A stretch of DNA of 58,512 nt from Sphaerisporangium corydalis (GTDB lineage: Bacteria > Actinomycetota > Actinomycetes > Streptosporangiales > Streptosporangiaceae), in assembly GCF_025506355.1 (NCBI RefSeq), contig NZ_JANZYP010000066.1, positions 1 through 58,512 of the forward strand, read 5' to 3'. Below, piece by piece: positions 8,320 through 18,007 of this stretch. The position numbers and the translations under genes are program-made. The first letter of the stretch is position 1. The number at the start of each line of letters is the position of its first letter. The notes beneath the pieces were generated by a model that saw only the letters and a program-made list of their open reading frames with translations, ran no database searches and was not told the origin of the DNA.

Positions 8320-10003
8320 CCAGCGCCGCCGGCTGCGGGGCGCTCCGCCCGGGGCGGCCCTCGGAGGCGTCGCGTCCTGCGGGTTCACCCGTGTCGTGTC
8401 CGCCGGGCTCGCCCGTGTCGCGGCCTGCGGGTTCGCCCGTGTCGCGTTTGCCGGGTCCGTCCTTGGGCGCGGCCGATTGGGCCCGGGGGGCCTTGGCGGG
8501 CCGGTCCTTTGCCGCCGGCGGCCAGAACTCGGACGCGGCGCCGCGTCGTACCCCGTAGACCTGCTCGATCACCTCGGCCAGGTCCTCGCCCGGGGCGGCG
8601 AGCAGCCGGGCGCGGTTGACGGCGTCGGTACGTTCCAGGCGGGCCGTCCTGCCGTCGGGGAACTCCACGACGAGCATCCCGTTCAGGTTCTCGGTCATCG
8701 CCTTGATCATCAGTTCCAGCGACCGCCGGTCCAGCGGCACGTCCACCGGCCCGGTGTACCGGAACGGCACGGGAGCGGGGTCGGGCACCGGCGCCGAGAC
8801 CAGCCGGACCCGGTCGTCGTACCTGAACTGCTCGCGGACCAGCCGCGTCTCGAACCCGGGGTCGGTGAGCACCTGGTGGCGTCCCTCGGGCAGCTCCGCC
8901 CACGGCCCCACCAGCGTGACGGCCACGTCCGGCAGGCTGCCGCCCAGCGCGCCGGCGACGGCCGCGCCCACCTGCGCCTCGGCCGCCCCCCGCACGTCCA
9001 GGACCACCTCGGCGTACGGCACCAGCCAGGTCCGGCCCCGCTCCTTGCGCAGGTCGCGGCGGAGGGGGACGCGGTGCGCCAGGAACGGGGCCACGACCCG
9101 GACGGTCGAGTCCTTGTCGACGCGCTGCGCGGGAAGCCCGAGATGGACGGCCCTGGCCTGCATGTCGGGCACGAACACCGCGCCGCTCATCGCCAGCCGG
9201 TAGGCGAACTCGGTGTCCTCGCCCCTGAGCACGTTCGGGTCGAGGCCGCCCACCGTGTGGAACAGGGTGCGGCGGAACGAGACGGTGGGCCCGGTGCACA
9301 CGTGGTAGGGGTTCCTGCTGGCCCGCAGGCCGTCCAGGCGGCGGATGGTCGCCTCCGTCGAGCTCGGGACGGCCGACTCCATGTCGAAGAGCGTGTCTAG
9401 GCCCCCCTCGCCCACCGCCGCGTACACCTCGGCCGCCGTCAGGTCCGGCTCCTGCACGAAGACCTTGGCGCCGATCGTCACCACGTAGTCGGTGAGATGG
9501 TGCCAGCGCATCAGGGCCTCGATGTGCTCCCGGCAGATCACCATGTCGGAGTCGAGCCGCTGGACGATCTCCCCCTCGGCGAGGCGGATGCCGGAGTTGA
9601 GCGCGTGGGCCGTGCCCCAGCCGCCGTCGGCGCCGGAGACCAGGCGGGTGTGCTCGGGGCGGATGGCGGGCAGCCGCAGCGGCGGCTCGCTGCCGTCGTC
9701 CACGACGATGATCTCCATCAGGCCCGGCGGGTACGTCTGCGTCGCCAGCGCGGCGAGCGTCAGGTCGAGGCGGTGCTGGCCGCCGTACGCCGGGATGACC
9801 ACGCTCACGGGAAGGTGAGGGGCCCATCCGCCCAGCGGGGGCGGGACGAGCGGGGAGTAGTCGTTGTGGCGGATCCTGGGCCGCGCGCCCGTCGGGGCCG
9901 CCGTCCCGGCCGCGCGCGGGAGACCGCTGGATTCGCTCATTTCGCTCATGAGGAGGGCCCGGTCTCCGGCCCGCCGGGCCGGGACGCCGTCGGGCTCGTC
10001 CAT
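8285..10003 (-). CDS. family 2 glycosyltransferase, paralogue of the convergent gene
   Basis: A GT2 glycosyltransferase of 572 aa from the ATG at 10003; ATGs at 9949 and 9940 are alternatives, since none of the three has a clear ribosome site. The catalytic domain starts LPVSVVIPAYGGQ, has D151-x-D153 in RLDSDMV, a GEDTEFAYRL acidic motif, and a second domain like that of the gene at 6475-8319. The C-terminus is low complexity: three copies of a 24-nt unit at 8381-8452 give an RDTGEPAG-type repeat before a basic end. Its 3' end overlaps that of the convergent paralogue by 35 bp. Likely cytoplasmic; substrates unknown. Confidence 0.87.
   Translation of the reverse strand: MDEPDGVPARRAGDRALLMSEMSESSGLPRAAGTAAPTGARPRIRHNDYSPLVPPPLGGWAPHLPVSVVIPAYGGQHRLDLTLAALATQTYPPGLMEIIVVDDGSEPPLRLPAIRPEHTRLVSGADGGWGTAHALNSGIRLAEGEIVQRLDSDMVICREHIEALMRWHHLTDYVVTIGAKVFVQEPDLTAAEVYAAVGEGGLDTLFDMESAVPSSTEATIRRLDGLRASRNPYHVCTGPTVSFRRTLFHTVGGLDPNVLRGEDTEFAYRLAMSGAVFVPDMQARAVHLGLPAQRVDKDSTVRVVAPFLAHRVPLRRDLRKERGRTWLVPYAEVVLDVRGAAEAQVGAAVAGALGGSLPDVAVTLVGPWAELPEGRHQVLTDPGFETRLVREQFRYDDRVRLVSAPVPDPAPVPFRYTGPVDVPLDRRSLELMIKAMTENLNGMLVVEFPDGRTARLERTDAVNRARLLAAPGEDLAEVIEQVYGVRRGAASEFWPPAAKDRPAKAPRAQSAAPKDGPGKRDTGEPAGRDTGEPGGHDTGEPAGRDASEGRPGRSAPQPAALVNRLRTAFRGR
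8381..8452. repeat. three 24-bp tandem repeats in a glycosyltransferase tail
   Basis: Three head-to-tail 24-bp copies starting at 8381, 8405 and 8429, differing by a few bases. They encode an Asp/Thr/Gly/Glu/Pro repeat in the minus-strand glycosyltransferase. Confidence 0.8.
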
Positions 10004-10155
10004 GGGGAGGCGGTCAAGATGATCGCTCCTTCGCCGCTCGGGTTCGCCGCCGGGAGCCGACCCTATACAAGGAACCTGTGAGCTTCATAGGAAGGTTCCC
10101 ACGGTTCCGCCGGGGTCGTCACCTGCGTATCCTCGACTGCCCCGAGATCGGGACG

Positions 10156-11235
10156 TCAACCCGGGGGCCCGGCTCCGAGCTTCTGGGCGGCGGCCGGGGG
10201 AGGGGTGGGCTCCCCGCCGTCGGGGTGGCGCAGGCGGCGGTAGGCGGTCACCAGGCGCCAGGCCCGCGACCCGCGCAGCCGGGCGATCACCTCGCGGTAC
10301 TCCACGAGGCGCCCTTCGAGGTGCCGTACGCGGCTTCTGAGGCGGACGGCCTCGGCGCGCAGCTCGCCGTTCGCCTCGGACAGGTCCTCGCGCGCGCGTG
10401 CGAGCGTTCTCTCCCGCGCGGCCGTCTCGGCGCACCGCGCCCTCAGTTCGGCGATCTCCGTGTGCAGGAGCCGCTCCCGGTGCAGGAAAGCGGTCTCGGC
10501 CCGGCTGAGCGCGAAACCGGGCGTCCCGCGGGCCTCGTCGCGGCGCACGGCGACCCCGGCCAGGTGCCCGCGCAGCACGGTCAGCTCGCGGATCTCGAAA
10601 AGGGGTTCCACGAGGTGGCGCAGGCTCCCGTGGTAGAACACCCGCCGCCGCTCGCCCTCGTCGTCGGCCGCCTCCGGCCCCGCGTGCCCGTCCGGCCCGG
10701 CGTGATCGGCGCCGCCAGCCGCTGAACGGCCGGCGTGATCGGTGCCGCCACCCGCTGGACGGCCGGCAGGTTCGTCGTCGCCGCCCTCGGCGAGGCGCAG
10801 GACCGCGTCGGTGACCCCGTAGGGCACCGTGAAGACGAGCGTCGCGCCCGGCCTGAGCGTCCGGTGGAGCTCGGTGAGGACCTGGACGGGGTCTCCGACG
10901 TGGTCAAGGAGCCCGCCGACGGCCGCCGCGTCGAACGTCGAGTCCGGGGCCTCGTCGAGCTTGTGCCCGTCCCCGACCGCGAAGTCCATCCGCGAGGCGA
11001 CGTCGGAGGGCAGCCGCTCGCACCGCCGCCGCGCGTGCATGATCACCGGCGGCCGGACGTCGACCCCGGTGACCCGGTCGCCGCGCTCGGCGAGCAGCAG
11101 CGACAGGTCGCCTTCGGCGCAGCCGAGGTCGAGCACGACGATCGGGCGCCCTGGGCGGCTCGCGGGCAGGTGGTCGAGGATCCAGTGCAGGCGCTCCCGA
11201 TCGTCCTCCTCGCGGAGCACCAGGTCGTCGGTCAC
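10156..11235 (-). CDS. SAM-dependent methyltransferase with coiled-coil tail
   Basis: A 359-aa protein starting at GTG 11235, which has a GGAGGG ribosome site upstream; an ATG at 11307 would add 24 unlikely residues. Residues ~34-43 (VLDLGCAEGD) are motif I of class I methyltransferases. VTGVDVRPP (acidic residue after strand 2) and a late LHRTLRPGATLVFTVPYG strand complete a Methyltransf_11-like domain. A low-complexity Gly/Ala/Asp loop (about residues 155-195) interrupts it. The C-terminal ~130 residues are a coiled coil ending RLRGSRAWRLVTAYRRL, a tail style seen in actinobacterial glycan-assembly proteins. It reads with the neighbouring glycosyltransferase, so a sugar or glycan O-methylation role is plausible but inferred. 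Confidence 0.85.
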   Translation of the reverse strand: MTDDLVLREEDDRERLHWILDHLPASRPGRPIVVLDLGCAEGDLSLLLAERGDRVTGVDVRPPVIMHARRRCERLPSDVASRMDFAVGDGHKLDEAPDSTFDAAAVGGLLDHVGDPVQVLTELHRTLRPGATLVFTVPYGVTDAVLRLAEGGDDEPAGRPAGGGTDHAGRSAAGGADHAGPDGHAGPEAADDEGERRRVFYHGSLRHLVEPLFEIRELTVLRGHLAGVAVRRDEARGTPGFALSRAETAFLHRERLLHTEIAELRARCAETAARERTLARAREDLSEANGELRAEAVRLRSRVRHLEGRLVEYREVIARLRGSRAWRLVTAYRRLRHPDGGEPTPPPAAAQKLGAGPPG

Positions 11236-11558
11236 GTCGGCGCTTCCCTCCGGGCAGATTGAACTCGCCCCGAATTCGGGACTGGCATTTCCCCAATTCT
11301 GGGGCACGGGATGCTAAAGAGACAGTGAGGATTTTCGGGGTTCTTCTGGGGTGCGGACTTTGCCGCTTTCAGGGTCGGGTCCGGCCTTCATGCCGGAGAA
11401 TCGGGGGACAGGGTCAAGTTGGGCGGTCCAGCCTGTGGACAGGCGGCGCGGCGGGGTTTCCGCCCCCGTAGACTCGTTGCCTGATACCGCTGGTGGCGGA
11501 CCATGGTTACGCGTTGTCGGGCCTGCTTGACGCCGGGCCGGGCGCGGGAGGAGCAGCG
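11236..11558. other. intergenic region between methyltransferase and thrC
   Basis: A 323-nt divergent gap. It has GAATTCGGG/CCCCAATTC-type short inverted motifs near 11270-11300, the dyad and -10 box listed separately, and no convincing small gene. An open frame extends thrC upstream to 11493, but it lacks a ribosome site. Confidence 0.6.
11431..11474 (+). promoter_or_regulatory. candidate thrC promoter with dyad
   Basis: GCCTGT-GG-ACAGGC is a perfect 6-bp palindrome at 11431-11444. A TAGACT -10-like box follows at 11469-11474. The dyad would lie around or just upstream of -35, a common operator position. No TTGACA-like -35 is visible. Confidence 0.35.
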
Positions 11559-12617
11559 ATGTTCAGGGCGTGGCGTGGCCTTATCGAGGAATACCGTGAC
11601 CGGCTCCCCGTGACCTCCACGACGCCCGTGGTCACCCTGCTCGAAGGCGGCACGCCGCTGGTCCCGGCCAGGCGCGTGTCGGCGCTCACCGGTTGCGACG
11701 TGCACCTCAAGGTCGAGGGGCTCAATCCCACCGGCAGTTTCAAGGACCGCGGCATGACCGTGGCGATCAGCAAGGCGGTGGAGGAGGGCGCCAAGGCGGT
11801 CATCTGCGCCTCCACCGGCAACACCAGCGCCTCCGCCGCCGCCTACGCCGTCAGGGCCGGGCTGACCTGCGCGGTCCTGGTGCCACGCGGCAAGATCGCG
11901 ATGGGCAAGCTGGCCCAGGCGCTGGTGCACGGCGCCAAGCTGCTGCAGGTCGACGGCTCGTTCGACGACTGCCTGGAGATGACCAGGAAGCTCGCGGAGA
12001 ACTACCCCATCGCCCTGGTCAACTCGGTCAACCCCCACCGGCTCCAGGGGCAGAAGACGGCGGCCTTCGAGATCGTCGACGCCCTCGGCGACGCGCCCGA
12101 GGTCCACTGCATCCCGGTGGGCAACGCCGGCAACATCTCGGCGTACTGGATGGGATACCGCGAGTACGCCGCCGACGGCCTGGCGACCCGGACCCCGCGC
12201 ATGCTCGGCTTCCAGGCCAGCGGCTCGGCGCCCATCGTCGACGGCGCCCCCGTCACCCACCCGCACACCATCGCCACGGCGATCCGCATCGGCAACCCGG
12301 CCTCCTGGAAGCTCGCCGAGGCGGCCCGCGACGAGTCGGGCGGCGACATCCAGGCCGTCACCGACCGCCAGATCGCCGCGGCGTACAAGCTGCTGGCCCA
12401 GGAAGAGGGCGTGTTCGTCGAGCTCGCCTCGGCCGCCAGCGTGGCGGGCCTGCTCCAGGCCCACGAGCAGGGCCTGCTGCGCCAGGGAGAGCGCGTCGTC
12501 TGCACCGTCACGGGCAACGGCCTGAAGGACCCCGACTGGGCGATCTCGGGCGCGCCGACCCCGCTGACGATCCCGGTCGACGCCTTCGCCGCCGCGCACG
12601 CCCTCGAACTGGCCTGA
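11559..12617 (+). CDS. thrC: threonine synthase
   Basis: A 352-aa PLP enzyme converting O-phosphohomoserine to threonine. The ATG at 11559 is chosen because GGAGGAG sits 5 nt before it and the protein then begins [17 protein letters not shown], the usual actinobacterial N-terminus. The PLP lysine is K62 in [23 protein letters not shown] and the phosphate-binding glycine loop [12 protein letters not shown] follow. The length is that of the short actinobacterial ThrC class. Separated from hom by four glycan-type genes, it pairs with thrB downstream. Confidence 0.96.
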   Translation: MFRAWRGLIEEYRDRLPVTSTTPVVTLLEGGTPLVPARRVSALTGCDVHLKVEGLNPTGSFKDRGMTVAISKAVEEGAKAVICASTGNTSASAAAYAVRAGLTCAVLVPRGKIAMGKLAQALVHGAKLLQVDGSFDDCLEMTRKLAENYPIALVNSVNPHRLQGQKTAAFEIVDALGDAPEVHCIPVGNAGNISAYWMGYREYAADGLATRTPRMLGFQASGSAPIVDGAPVTHPHTIATAIRIGNPASWKLAEAARDESGGDIQAVTDRQIAAAYKLLAQEEGVFVELASAASVAGLLQAHEQGLLRQGERVVCTVTGNGLKDPDWAISGAPTPLTIPVDAFAAAHALELA

Positions 12618-12628
12618 CCTGTCCTGAA

Positions 12629-12700
12629 GGCGCGAGCCGTCAGGGACGCCCGAGCCGCGAGGCGCGGGCACACAGGGGCGCGAGCCGTCCGGGACGCCCG
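12629..12700. repeat. 24-bp direct repeat between thrC and thrB
   Basis: Two copies of a 24-bp sequence, 12629-12652 and 12677-12700, differ at one base and are spaced 48 bp start to start. A partial third copy (GGTCCGGGACACCCG) follows near 12709-12723. No gene is present in this 212-nt gap. Confidence 0.75.
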
Positions 12701-12829
12701 CCCAGGGCGGTCCGGGACACCCGGGCATCACCGCATCACTCCCGCCTGAATGTTCTCCTGAGATCGGCGAGGACATTCGCCTACATATCGCCTGAGACGG
12801 GCAAGAACCGAGGAAGACCGAGGAACCGC

Positions 12830-13765
12830 ATGGTATCGAGCAGCACCGTCGTCGTCCGCGTGCCCGCGACCAGCGCCAACCTCGGGCCCGGCTTCGACTC
12901 GCTCGGCCTGGCCCTCACCCTGTACGACGAGGTAGAGGCGACCGTTCTCGACGGCCCGTCCGACCCGGTCTCCGGCCACGCCGTCGAGGTGCGCGTCGAA
13001 GGCGAGGGCGAGGGCGAGCTCGACACCGGGGAGGGCCATCTGATCGTCAGGACGATGCGCGCCGCCTTCGACCGGGCCGGGGCGCCGCAGCCCAAGGGCA
13101 TCCGCCTGCGGTGCCGCAACCGCATCCCGCACGCGCGCGGCCTCGGCTCCTCGTCAGCCGCCATCTGCGCCGGCCTCCTCGCGGCCCGCGCCCTCGGCGC
13201 CGCCGAGCTGACCGACGACGACGTGTTCGCCCTGGCCACCGCCATCGAGGGCCATCCCGACAACGTCGCCCCCTGCCTGTCGGGAGGACTGACCATCGCA
13301 TGGACCGACCTGTCCGGAAATCCGCGTAAGCTGAAGTTGAGCCCGCATGGGGGCGTCCGACCTGTGGTGTGTGTGCCGAGAACCCGGCTCTCCACCGAGG
13401 AGGCGCGCGGGCTTCTGCCGAAGGACGTGCCGCATGCCGACGCAGCGGCCAACGCCGGACGCGCCGCCCTGCTCATCGCGGCGCTCACCCAGCGGCCGGA
13501 GAGCGGGTTGTTGTTCGACGCCACCGAAGATCGTCTCCACCAGAACTACCGCGCGCCTGCGATGCCGGGCACGGCTGATCTGGTAAAACGTCTCCGCGTG
13601 GCAGGGTTTCCCGCAGTCGTATCCGGGGCCGGTCCCACGGTTCTGGTGTTCGGAACAGCGGATACCCATGATTTGATCGCGTCGGAAGTGGGTAGTGACT
13701 GGCACATCCAGCCATTGGACGTCGACCAGTCTGGCGCGAGCGTTCAATTTCCCGAGACACGCTGA
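12830..13765 (+). CDS. thrB: homoserine kinase
   Basis: A 311-aa GHMP-family kinase phosphorylating homoserine to O-phosphohomoserine, the ThrC substrate. The ATG at 12830 has GAGGAA upstream, and the protein starts VVVRVPATSANLGPGFDSLG, the typical family N-terminus. The ATP-binding GLGSSSA motif is at residues 104-110. EGHPDNVAPCLSGGLTIAW and the C-terminal SGAGPTVLVF glycine motif are present. Length is normal. It follows thrC by 212 bp and precedes the long rho leader. Confidence 0.96.
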   Translation: MVSSSTVVVRVPATSANLGPGFDSLGLALTLYDEVEATVLDGPSDPVSGHAVEVRVEGEGEGELDTGEGHLIVRTMRAAFDRAGAPQPKGIRLRCRNRIPHARGLGSSSAAICAGLLAARALGAAELTDDDVFALATAIEGHPDNVAPCLSGGLTIAWTDLSGNPRKLKLSPHGGVRPVVCVPRTRLSTEEARGLLPKDVPHADAAANAGRAALLIAALTQRPESGLLFDATEDRLHQNYRAPAMPGTADLVKRLRVAGFPAVVSGAGPTVLVFGTADTHDLIASEVGSDWHIQPLDVDQSGASVQFPETR

Positions 13766-14216
13766 TGCATCTTCGACCTTCAGGGAATAGCAGTGTGCGC
13801 TGGTGATGTTAGGCTGATAGCCGCACCAGATGCCCCCGTTGCGGGTGCGTGCTTGTCAGCCATACATCGCTGGATCGCGCCTTCCGTCGTGAGACGGAGG
13901 CCGCACAGCGGGCTTCCCGAATTGATCACCTCCGGTTGGTCCACATCCGGTTGGCGCGTCGAGAAGCGGCGTAATCGGGGACATGCGCGTTCGACGGACA
14001 TCGACATCTGGTCGGCGGTAACCAGCCGGGGGGCGACCCCCGGGCCCCCAACGGCTCGCGAATCTCGACGGTGACGGCTATGTGCCGGTTCGACGCACCG
14101 GCTTCCCGACACCTCCGAAGTTCGTTCAGCCCGACCCGGTCTGTCCCGCCGGGTCGCACCACCGGGACGCCTGGCTGATCGTGGCCGACGCCCGACCCCT
14201 GGGAAGGACCTTTTAG
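13766..14216 (+). other. long rho leader region
   Basis: A 451-nt gap with no credible gene on either strand: the open frames present lack ribosome sites and domain-like sequence. It probably contains the rho promoter and a long 5' untranslated region, which in many bacteria is used for Rho autoregulation. GGGAAGG at about 14200-14206 serves as the rho ribosome site. Confidence 0.5.
13807..13815 (+). promoter_or_regulatory. candidate extended -10 for rho
   Basis: TGtTAGGCT at 13807-13815 combines an extended-10 TGn with a TAnnnT box. No clear -35 is present. A start just downstream would give a leader of about 395 nt. Confidence 0.35.
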
Positions 14217-16391
14217 TTGAGCGACACCACCGAACTCCTCTCCGACGCCTCCGGCTCCGCGCCGCCGGTCGACGGCGACACCCCCATCCGCGCCGCGGCC
14301 AAGCCGCGCCGTCGCTCCGGCACCGGCCTTTCCGCCATGGTGCTGCCTGAGCTGCAGGCTCTCGCGTCGAGCCTTGGCATCAGCGGGACCGGACGGATGC
14401 GCAAGAGCCAGCTCATCGCGGCCATCCAGGATAAGCAGGGCGTATCTGCTGACGGTGCCTCTTCCTCCGCCTCCGCCGCGCCGACGGCCGCACCGGCCCC
14501 CGTGGTAGCGGCGGCCCCCGTGGTCACCGCCGAGCCGGTCGCCGAGCAGCGCCCCACCCGTACCCGCCGGGAACGTTCCCGCCCGGCCCCGGTGGAAGCC
14601 GTGGCCGAGACCCGCGAAGAGCGCGTCCCCGTCGCCGAGGCGCCGCCGGTCGAGCAGGCCCCCGTCATCGCCGCCGCCGCGCCCGCCGCCGCCCCCGTCG
14701 AGGCCCCCCAGGCCGAGACGCGGCCCGAGCGCGGCGAGTCCCGCCGTGAGCGCGGCGAGCGTGCCGACCGTGGCGAGCGCACCGACCGCGGCGAGCGCCG
14801 TGGCCGTGGCGACCGGCGCGACCGGGGCGACAACCGCCCGGACAACCGCAACGACAACAGCCGTCCCGAGCAGCGCGCCGCCGACGCGGGCGACGCCCCC
14901 GGCCGCCGCGACCAGGGCCGCGACCAGGGCCGCGACACCCGTGACCAGGGCCGCGACACCCGTGACCAGGGCCGCGACACCCGTGACCAGGGGCGCGACC
15001 AGTCGCGTGACCAGGGCCGGGAGCCGTCGCGCGACCAGGGCCGTGACCAGGGTCGCGAGCAGTTCCGTGACCAGGGCCGCGAGCAGGGCCGTGACCAGGT
15101 GCGCGAGCAGCAGCGCGACCAGGGCCGCGACCAGGGCCGTGGCGGCGACCCCCAGAGCGAGGAGGACCGCCGCGGGCGCCGTGGCCGGTTCAGGGAGCGC
15201 AACCGCCGCGGGCGCGACCGCTTCGACAGCAACGAGCCCGTCATCGGTGACGACGACGTCCTGATCCCGATCGCCGGCATCCTCGACATCCTCGACAACT
15301 ACGCGTTCGTGCGCACCAGCGGTTACCTGCCGGGCTCCAACGACGTGTACGTCTCGCTGGCGCAGATCCGCCGCAACGGCCTGCGGAAGGGCGACGTCAT
15401 CACCGGCGCCGTCCGGCAGCCCCGTGACGGCGAGCGCCGCGAGAAGTTCAACGCCCTCGTACGGCTCGACACCGTCAACGGCATGGACCCCGAGCAGTCG
15501 CGCAACCGGCCGGACTTCAGCAAGCTCACCCCGCTGTACCCGCAGGAGCGGCTGCGCCTGGAGACCGACCCGAACATCCTGACGACCCGGATCATCGACC
15601 TGGTCGCGCCGATCGGCAAGGGCCAGCGCGGGCTCATCGTGTCGCCGCCGAAGGCCGGCAAGACGATGGTGCTCCAGGCGATCGCCAACGCGATCACCCG
15701 GAACAACCCCGAGTGCCACCTGATGGTCGTCCTGGTCGACGAGCGTCCCGAAGAGGTCACCGACATGCAGAGGTCGGTGAAGGGGGAGGTCATCCACTCC
15801 ACCTTCGACCGTCCCGCCGAGGACCACACCACGGTCGCCGAGCTCGCCATCGAGCGTGCCAAGCGGCTGGTGGAGCTGGGCCACGACGTCGTCGTGCTCC
15901 TCGACTCCATCACCCGTCTCGGCCGCGCGTACAACCTGGCGGCCCCGGCGTCCGGGCGCATCCTGTCCGGTGGTGTCGACTCGACCGCGCTGTACCCGCC
16001 GAAGCGTTTCTTCGGCGCCGCGCGCAACATCGAGAACGGCGGCTCCCTGACGATCCTCGCCACGGCGCTGGTGGAGACCGGCTCCAAGATGGACGAGGTC
16101 ATCTTCGAGGAGTTCAAGGGCACCGGCAACGCCGAGCTCAAGCTCAACCGCGGCCTGGCCGACAAGCGGATCTTCCCGGCGGTGGACGTCGACGCGTCCG
16201 GCACCCGTAAGGAAGAGATCCTCATGTCCCGGGACGAGCTGCAGATCGTCTGGAAGCTGCGCCGGGTGCTGCACGCCCTGGACATGCAGCAGGCGCTGGA
16301 GCTCCTGCTGGAGAAGATGCGGGAGACCCAGTCCAACGCGGAGTTCCTGCTCCAGGTCCAGAAGACCACGGTCAGCTCCGAGCGTGACTAG
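14217..16391 (+). CDS. rho: transcription termination factor Rho
   Basis: A 724-aa hexameric RNA helicase/ATPase. The start is TTG 14217 after GGGAAGG. The N-terminus holds the Rho_N helical motif ([30 protein letters not shown], about 42-71). A very long Arg/Asp/Gln/Gly-rich disordered insert follows (about 160-345), with the densest RDQGR/RDTRDQG repeats at ~235-310. The conserved core then starts at [26 protein letters not shown], the OB-fold RNA-binding domain. Walker A is PPKAGKT near residue 480, Walker B is [10 protein letters not shown], and the Q-loop/R-loop region ([14 protein letters not shown]) is intact. High-GC actinobacterial Rho proteins commonly carry such inserts, but this one is long. 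A strong hairpin terminator follows. Confidence 0.97.
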   Translation: MSDTTELLSDASGSAPPVDGDTPIRAAAKPRRRSGTGLSAMVLPELQALASSLGISGTGRMRKSQLIAAIQDKQGVSADGASSSASAAPTAAPAPVVAAAPVVTAEPVAEQRPTRTRRERSRPAPVEAVAETREERVPVAEAPPVEQAPVIAAAAPAAAPVEAPQAETRPERGESRRERGERADRGERTDRGERRGRGDRRDRGDNRPDNRNDNSRPEQRAADAGDAPGRRDQGRDQGRDTRDQGRDTRDQGRDTRDQGRDQSRDQGREPSRDQGRDQGREQFRDQGREQGRDQVREQQRDQGRDQGRGGDPQSEEDRRGRRGRFRERNRRGRDRFDSNEPVIGDDDVLIPIAGILDILDNYAFVRTSGYLPGSNDVYVSLAQIRRNGLRKGDVITGAVRQPRDGERREKFNALVRLDTVNGMDPEQSRNRPDFSKLTPLYPQERLRLETDPNILTTRIIDLVAPIGKGQRGLIVSPPKAGKTMVLQAIANAITRNNPECHLMVVLVDERPEEVTDMQRSVKGEVIHSTFDRPAEDHTTVAELAIERAKRLVELGHDVVVLLDSITRLGRAYNLAAPASGRILSGGVDSTALYPPKRFFGAARNIENGGSLTILATALVETGSKMDEVIFEEFKGTGNAELKLNRGLADKRIFPAVDVDASGTRKEEILMSRDELQIVWKLRRVLHALDMQQALELLLEKMRETQSNAEFLLQVQKTTVSSERD
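14907..15147. repeat. RDQGR-coding degenerate repeats in rho
   Basis: Degenerate 12-21-nt repeats built on CGCGACCAGGGC, including three near-perfect 21-nt units coding RDTRDQG between about 14932 and 14997. They encode the charged disordered insert of Rho. Such tracts can expand or contract by slippage. Confidence 0.8.
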
Positions 16392-16410
16392 CACCACGAA
16401 GTGATCACGG

Positions 16411-16444
16411 GAAGGGCGGCGGGCCCGACGGTCCGCCGCCCTTC
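16411..16444 (+). terminator. strong hairpin terminator after rho
   Basis: GAAGGGCGGCGG pairs perfectly with CCGCCGCCCTTC; the inner GCC/GGT adds three more pairs around a CGAC tetraloop, giving a ~15-bp stem 19 nt after the rho stop. There is no U-run, as is common for actinobacterial terminators. Confidence 0.75.
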
Positions 16445-16598
16445 GCCCCCGGCCGGGAATGCCCGATGGCCTGGTGTGGTTACAGCATCTGGCACACTGG
16501 TAGCCGAACCAAACGGCGGTTCCGGTTCCCGCCCGCCCGCGCGTCACCTGACCGCGAGAGACGAAGGCGACCCGGCGACCGCGCCAGAGAGGATTGCA

Positions 16599-16817
16599 AT
16601 GAAGCCCGACATTCACCCGCAGTACGGCACCACTCAGGTGACCTGTAGCTGCGGCAGCAGCTTCACCACCCGCAGCACCGCCAAGAACGGCGTCATCCAC
16701 GCCGACGTGTGCTCCGCCTGCCACCCGTTCTACACGGGCAAGCAGAAGATCCTGGACACCGGCGGCCGGGTGGCCCGCTTCGAGAAGCGTTTCGGCAAGA
16801 AGGCCGCAAGCAAGTAG
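16599..16817 (+). CDS. rpmE: 50S ribosomal protein L31, zinc type
   Basis: A 72-aa ribosomal protein of the large subunit. The ATG at 16599 follows AGAGAGGA. The sequence [10 protein letters not shown]...TCSCG...[12 protein letters not shown] is diagnostic of L31, and cysteines 16, 18, 38 and 41 form the zinc site (C+ form). Conserved placement between rho and prfA supports the call. A zinc-independent paralogue would be expected elsewhere and is not in this window. Confidence 0.97.
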   Translation: MKPDIHPQYGTTQVTCSCGSSFTTRSTAKNGVIHADVCSACHPFYTGKQKILDTGGRVARFEKRFGKKAASK

Positions 16818-16928
16818 CTCGGCAAGAGGCGCCGGCTCGGAATCGTCCCCTTCACGGGGGCGGGCCCGGGTCGGCGTTCTTGGTGATGGCCCTGGTTCTC
16901 GCCGGTTGTGAAGGAAGAAGGACGCACG

Positions 16929-17981
16929 GTGAATCTCGACGAGTTGCTCGGTGAGTACGCGGAGCTGGAGCACAAGCTCGCCGACCCTGCCGTCCACGCC
17001 GACCAGAACCAGGCCAGGACCCTCGGCAAGCGCTACGCCCAGCTCACCCCCATCGTCTCGACCTACCGCGAGCTCGGCGGCGTCCGCGACGACCTGGAGG
17101 CCGCCCGCGAGCTGGCCGCCGAGGACCCCGCCTTCGCCGACGAGGCCGTCGAGCTGGAGGCCCGCCTCGGGCCGCTCGAAGAGCGCCTCATGCACCTGCT
17201 GATCCCGCGCGATCCCAACGATGACAAGGACATCATCATGGAGATCAAGGCGGGCGAGGGCGGCGAGGAGTCGGCCCTGTTCGCCGGGGACCTGCTCCGC
17301 ATGTACCTCAGGTACGCCGAGCGCGTGGGCTGGAAGGCCGAGATCATCGACGCACAGCACTCCGATCTCGGCGGCTACAAGGACGTCACGGTCGCGGTGA
17401 AGGGCAAGGGCGCCGACGGGGTCTGGGCCCGCCTGAAGTTCGAGGGCGGCGTCCACCGCGTCCAGCGCGTGCCGGTCACCGAGTCGCAGGGCCGCATCCA
17501 CACCTCTGCGGCCGGCGTGCTGGTGTACCCGGAGGCCGAGGACGTGGAGGTCCAGATCGACCCCAACGACCTGCGCGTCGACGTGTTCCGCAGCTCGGGG
17601 CCCGGCGGGCAGAGCGTCAACACCACCGACTCCGCGGTCCGGATCACCCACGTGCCGACCGGCACGGTGGTCTCCTGCCAGAACGAGAAGAGCCAGCTCC
17701 AGAACAAGGAGTCGGCCATGCGCATCCTGCGCGCGCGGCTGCTGGCCATCGCCCAGGAGGAGGCCGACGCCGCCGCCTCGGCCGAGCGCAAGTCGCAGGT
17801 GCGCACCGTGGACCGCTCCGAGCGCATCCGCACCTACAACTATCCGGAGAACCGCATCTCCGATCACCGCGTAGGGTTCAAGGCCTATAACCTCGACCAG
17901 GTGCTGGACGGTGACCTCACCTCGGTCATCCAGGCCCTGAGCGACGCCGACACCGCCGGCAAGCTCGCCGCCCATTCATGA
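16929..17981 (+). CDS. prfA: peptide chain release factor 1
   Basis: A 350-aa class I release factor recognising UAA/UAG. The start is GTG 16929, with GAAGGAAGAAGGA upstream; the protein then begins [14 protein letters not shown]. The peptidyl-hydrolysis motif GGQ is in [16 protein letters not shown]. The stop-codon-reading region (REL-PAT type) lies in the middle domain before it. The methylation target Gln in GGQ is the substrate of PrmC, encoded 26 bp downstream, so the two are functionally and transcriptionally linked. Confidence 0.96.
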   Translation: MNLDELLGEYAELEHKLADPAVHADQNQARTLGKRYAQLTPIVSTYRELGGVRDDLEAARELAAEDPAFADEAVELEARLGPLEERLMHLLIPRDPNDDKDIIMEIKAGEGGEESALFAGDLLRMYLRYAERVGWKAEIIDAQHSDLGGYKDVTVAVKGKGADGVWARLKFEGGVHRVQRVPVTESQGRIHTSAAGVLVYPEAEDVEVQIDPNDLRVDVFRSSGPGGQSVNTTDSAVRITHVPTGTVVSCQNEKSQLQNKESAMRILRARLLAIAQEEADAAASAERKSQVRTVDRSERIRTYNYPENRISDHRVGFKAYNLDQVLDGDLTSVIQALSDADTAGKLAAHS

Positions 17982-18007
17982 CGACGACGTAGACGACGAA
18001 AACTCCC

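Noticed and set aside
11493..11558. Upstream extension of thrC by 22 residues
   Set aside because: The ATG at 11559 has an ideal ribosome site and gives the conserved N-terminus.
13793..14074. Small ORFs on both strands of the rho leader (93 and 110 codons)
   Set aside because: No ribosome sites, no recognisable sequence; more likely untranslated leader.
13926..17975. A 1349-codon open frame antisense to rho, rpmE and prfA
   Set aside because: It is the complement of GC-rich codons in real genes; its translation is Val/Gly/Arg/Asp low complexity, and the sense strand carries unmistakable proteins.
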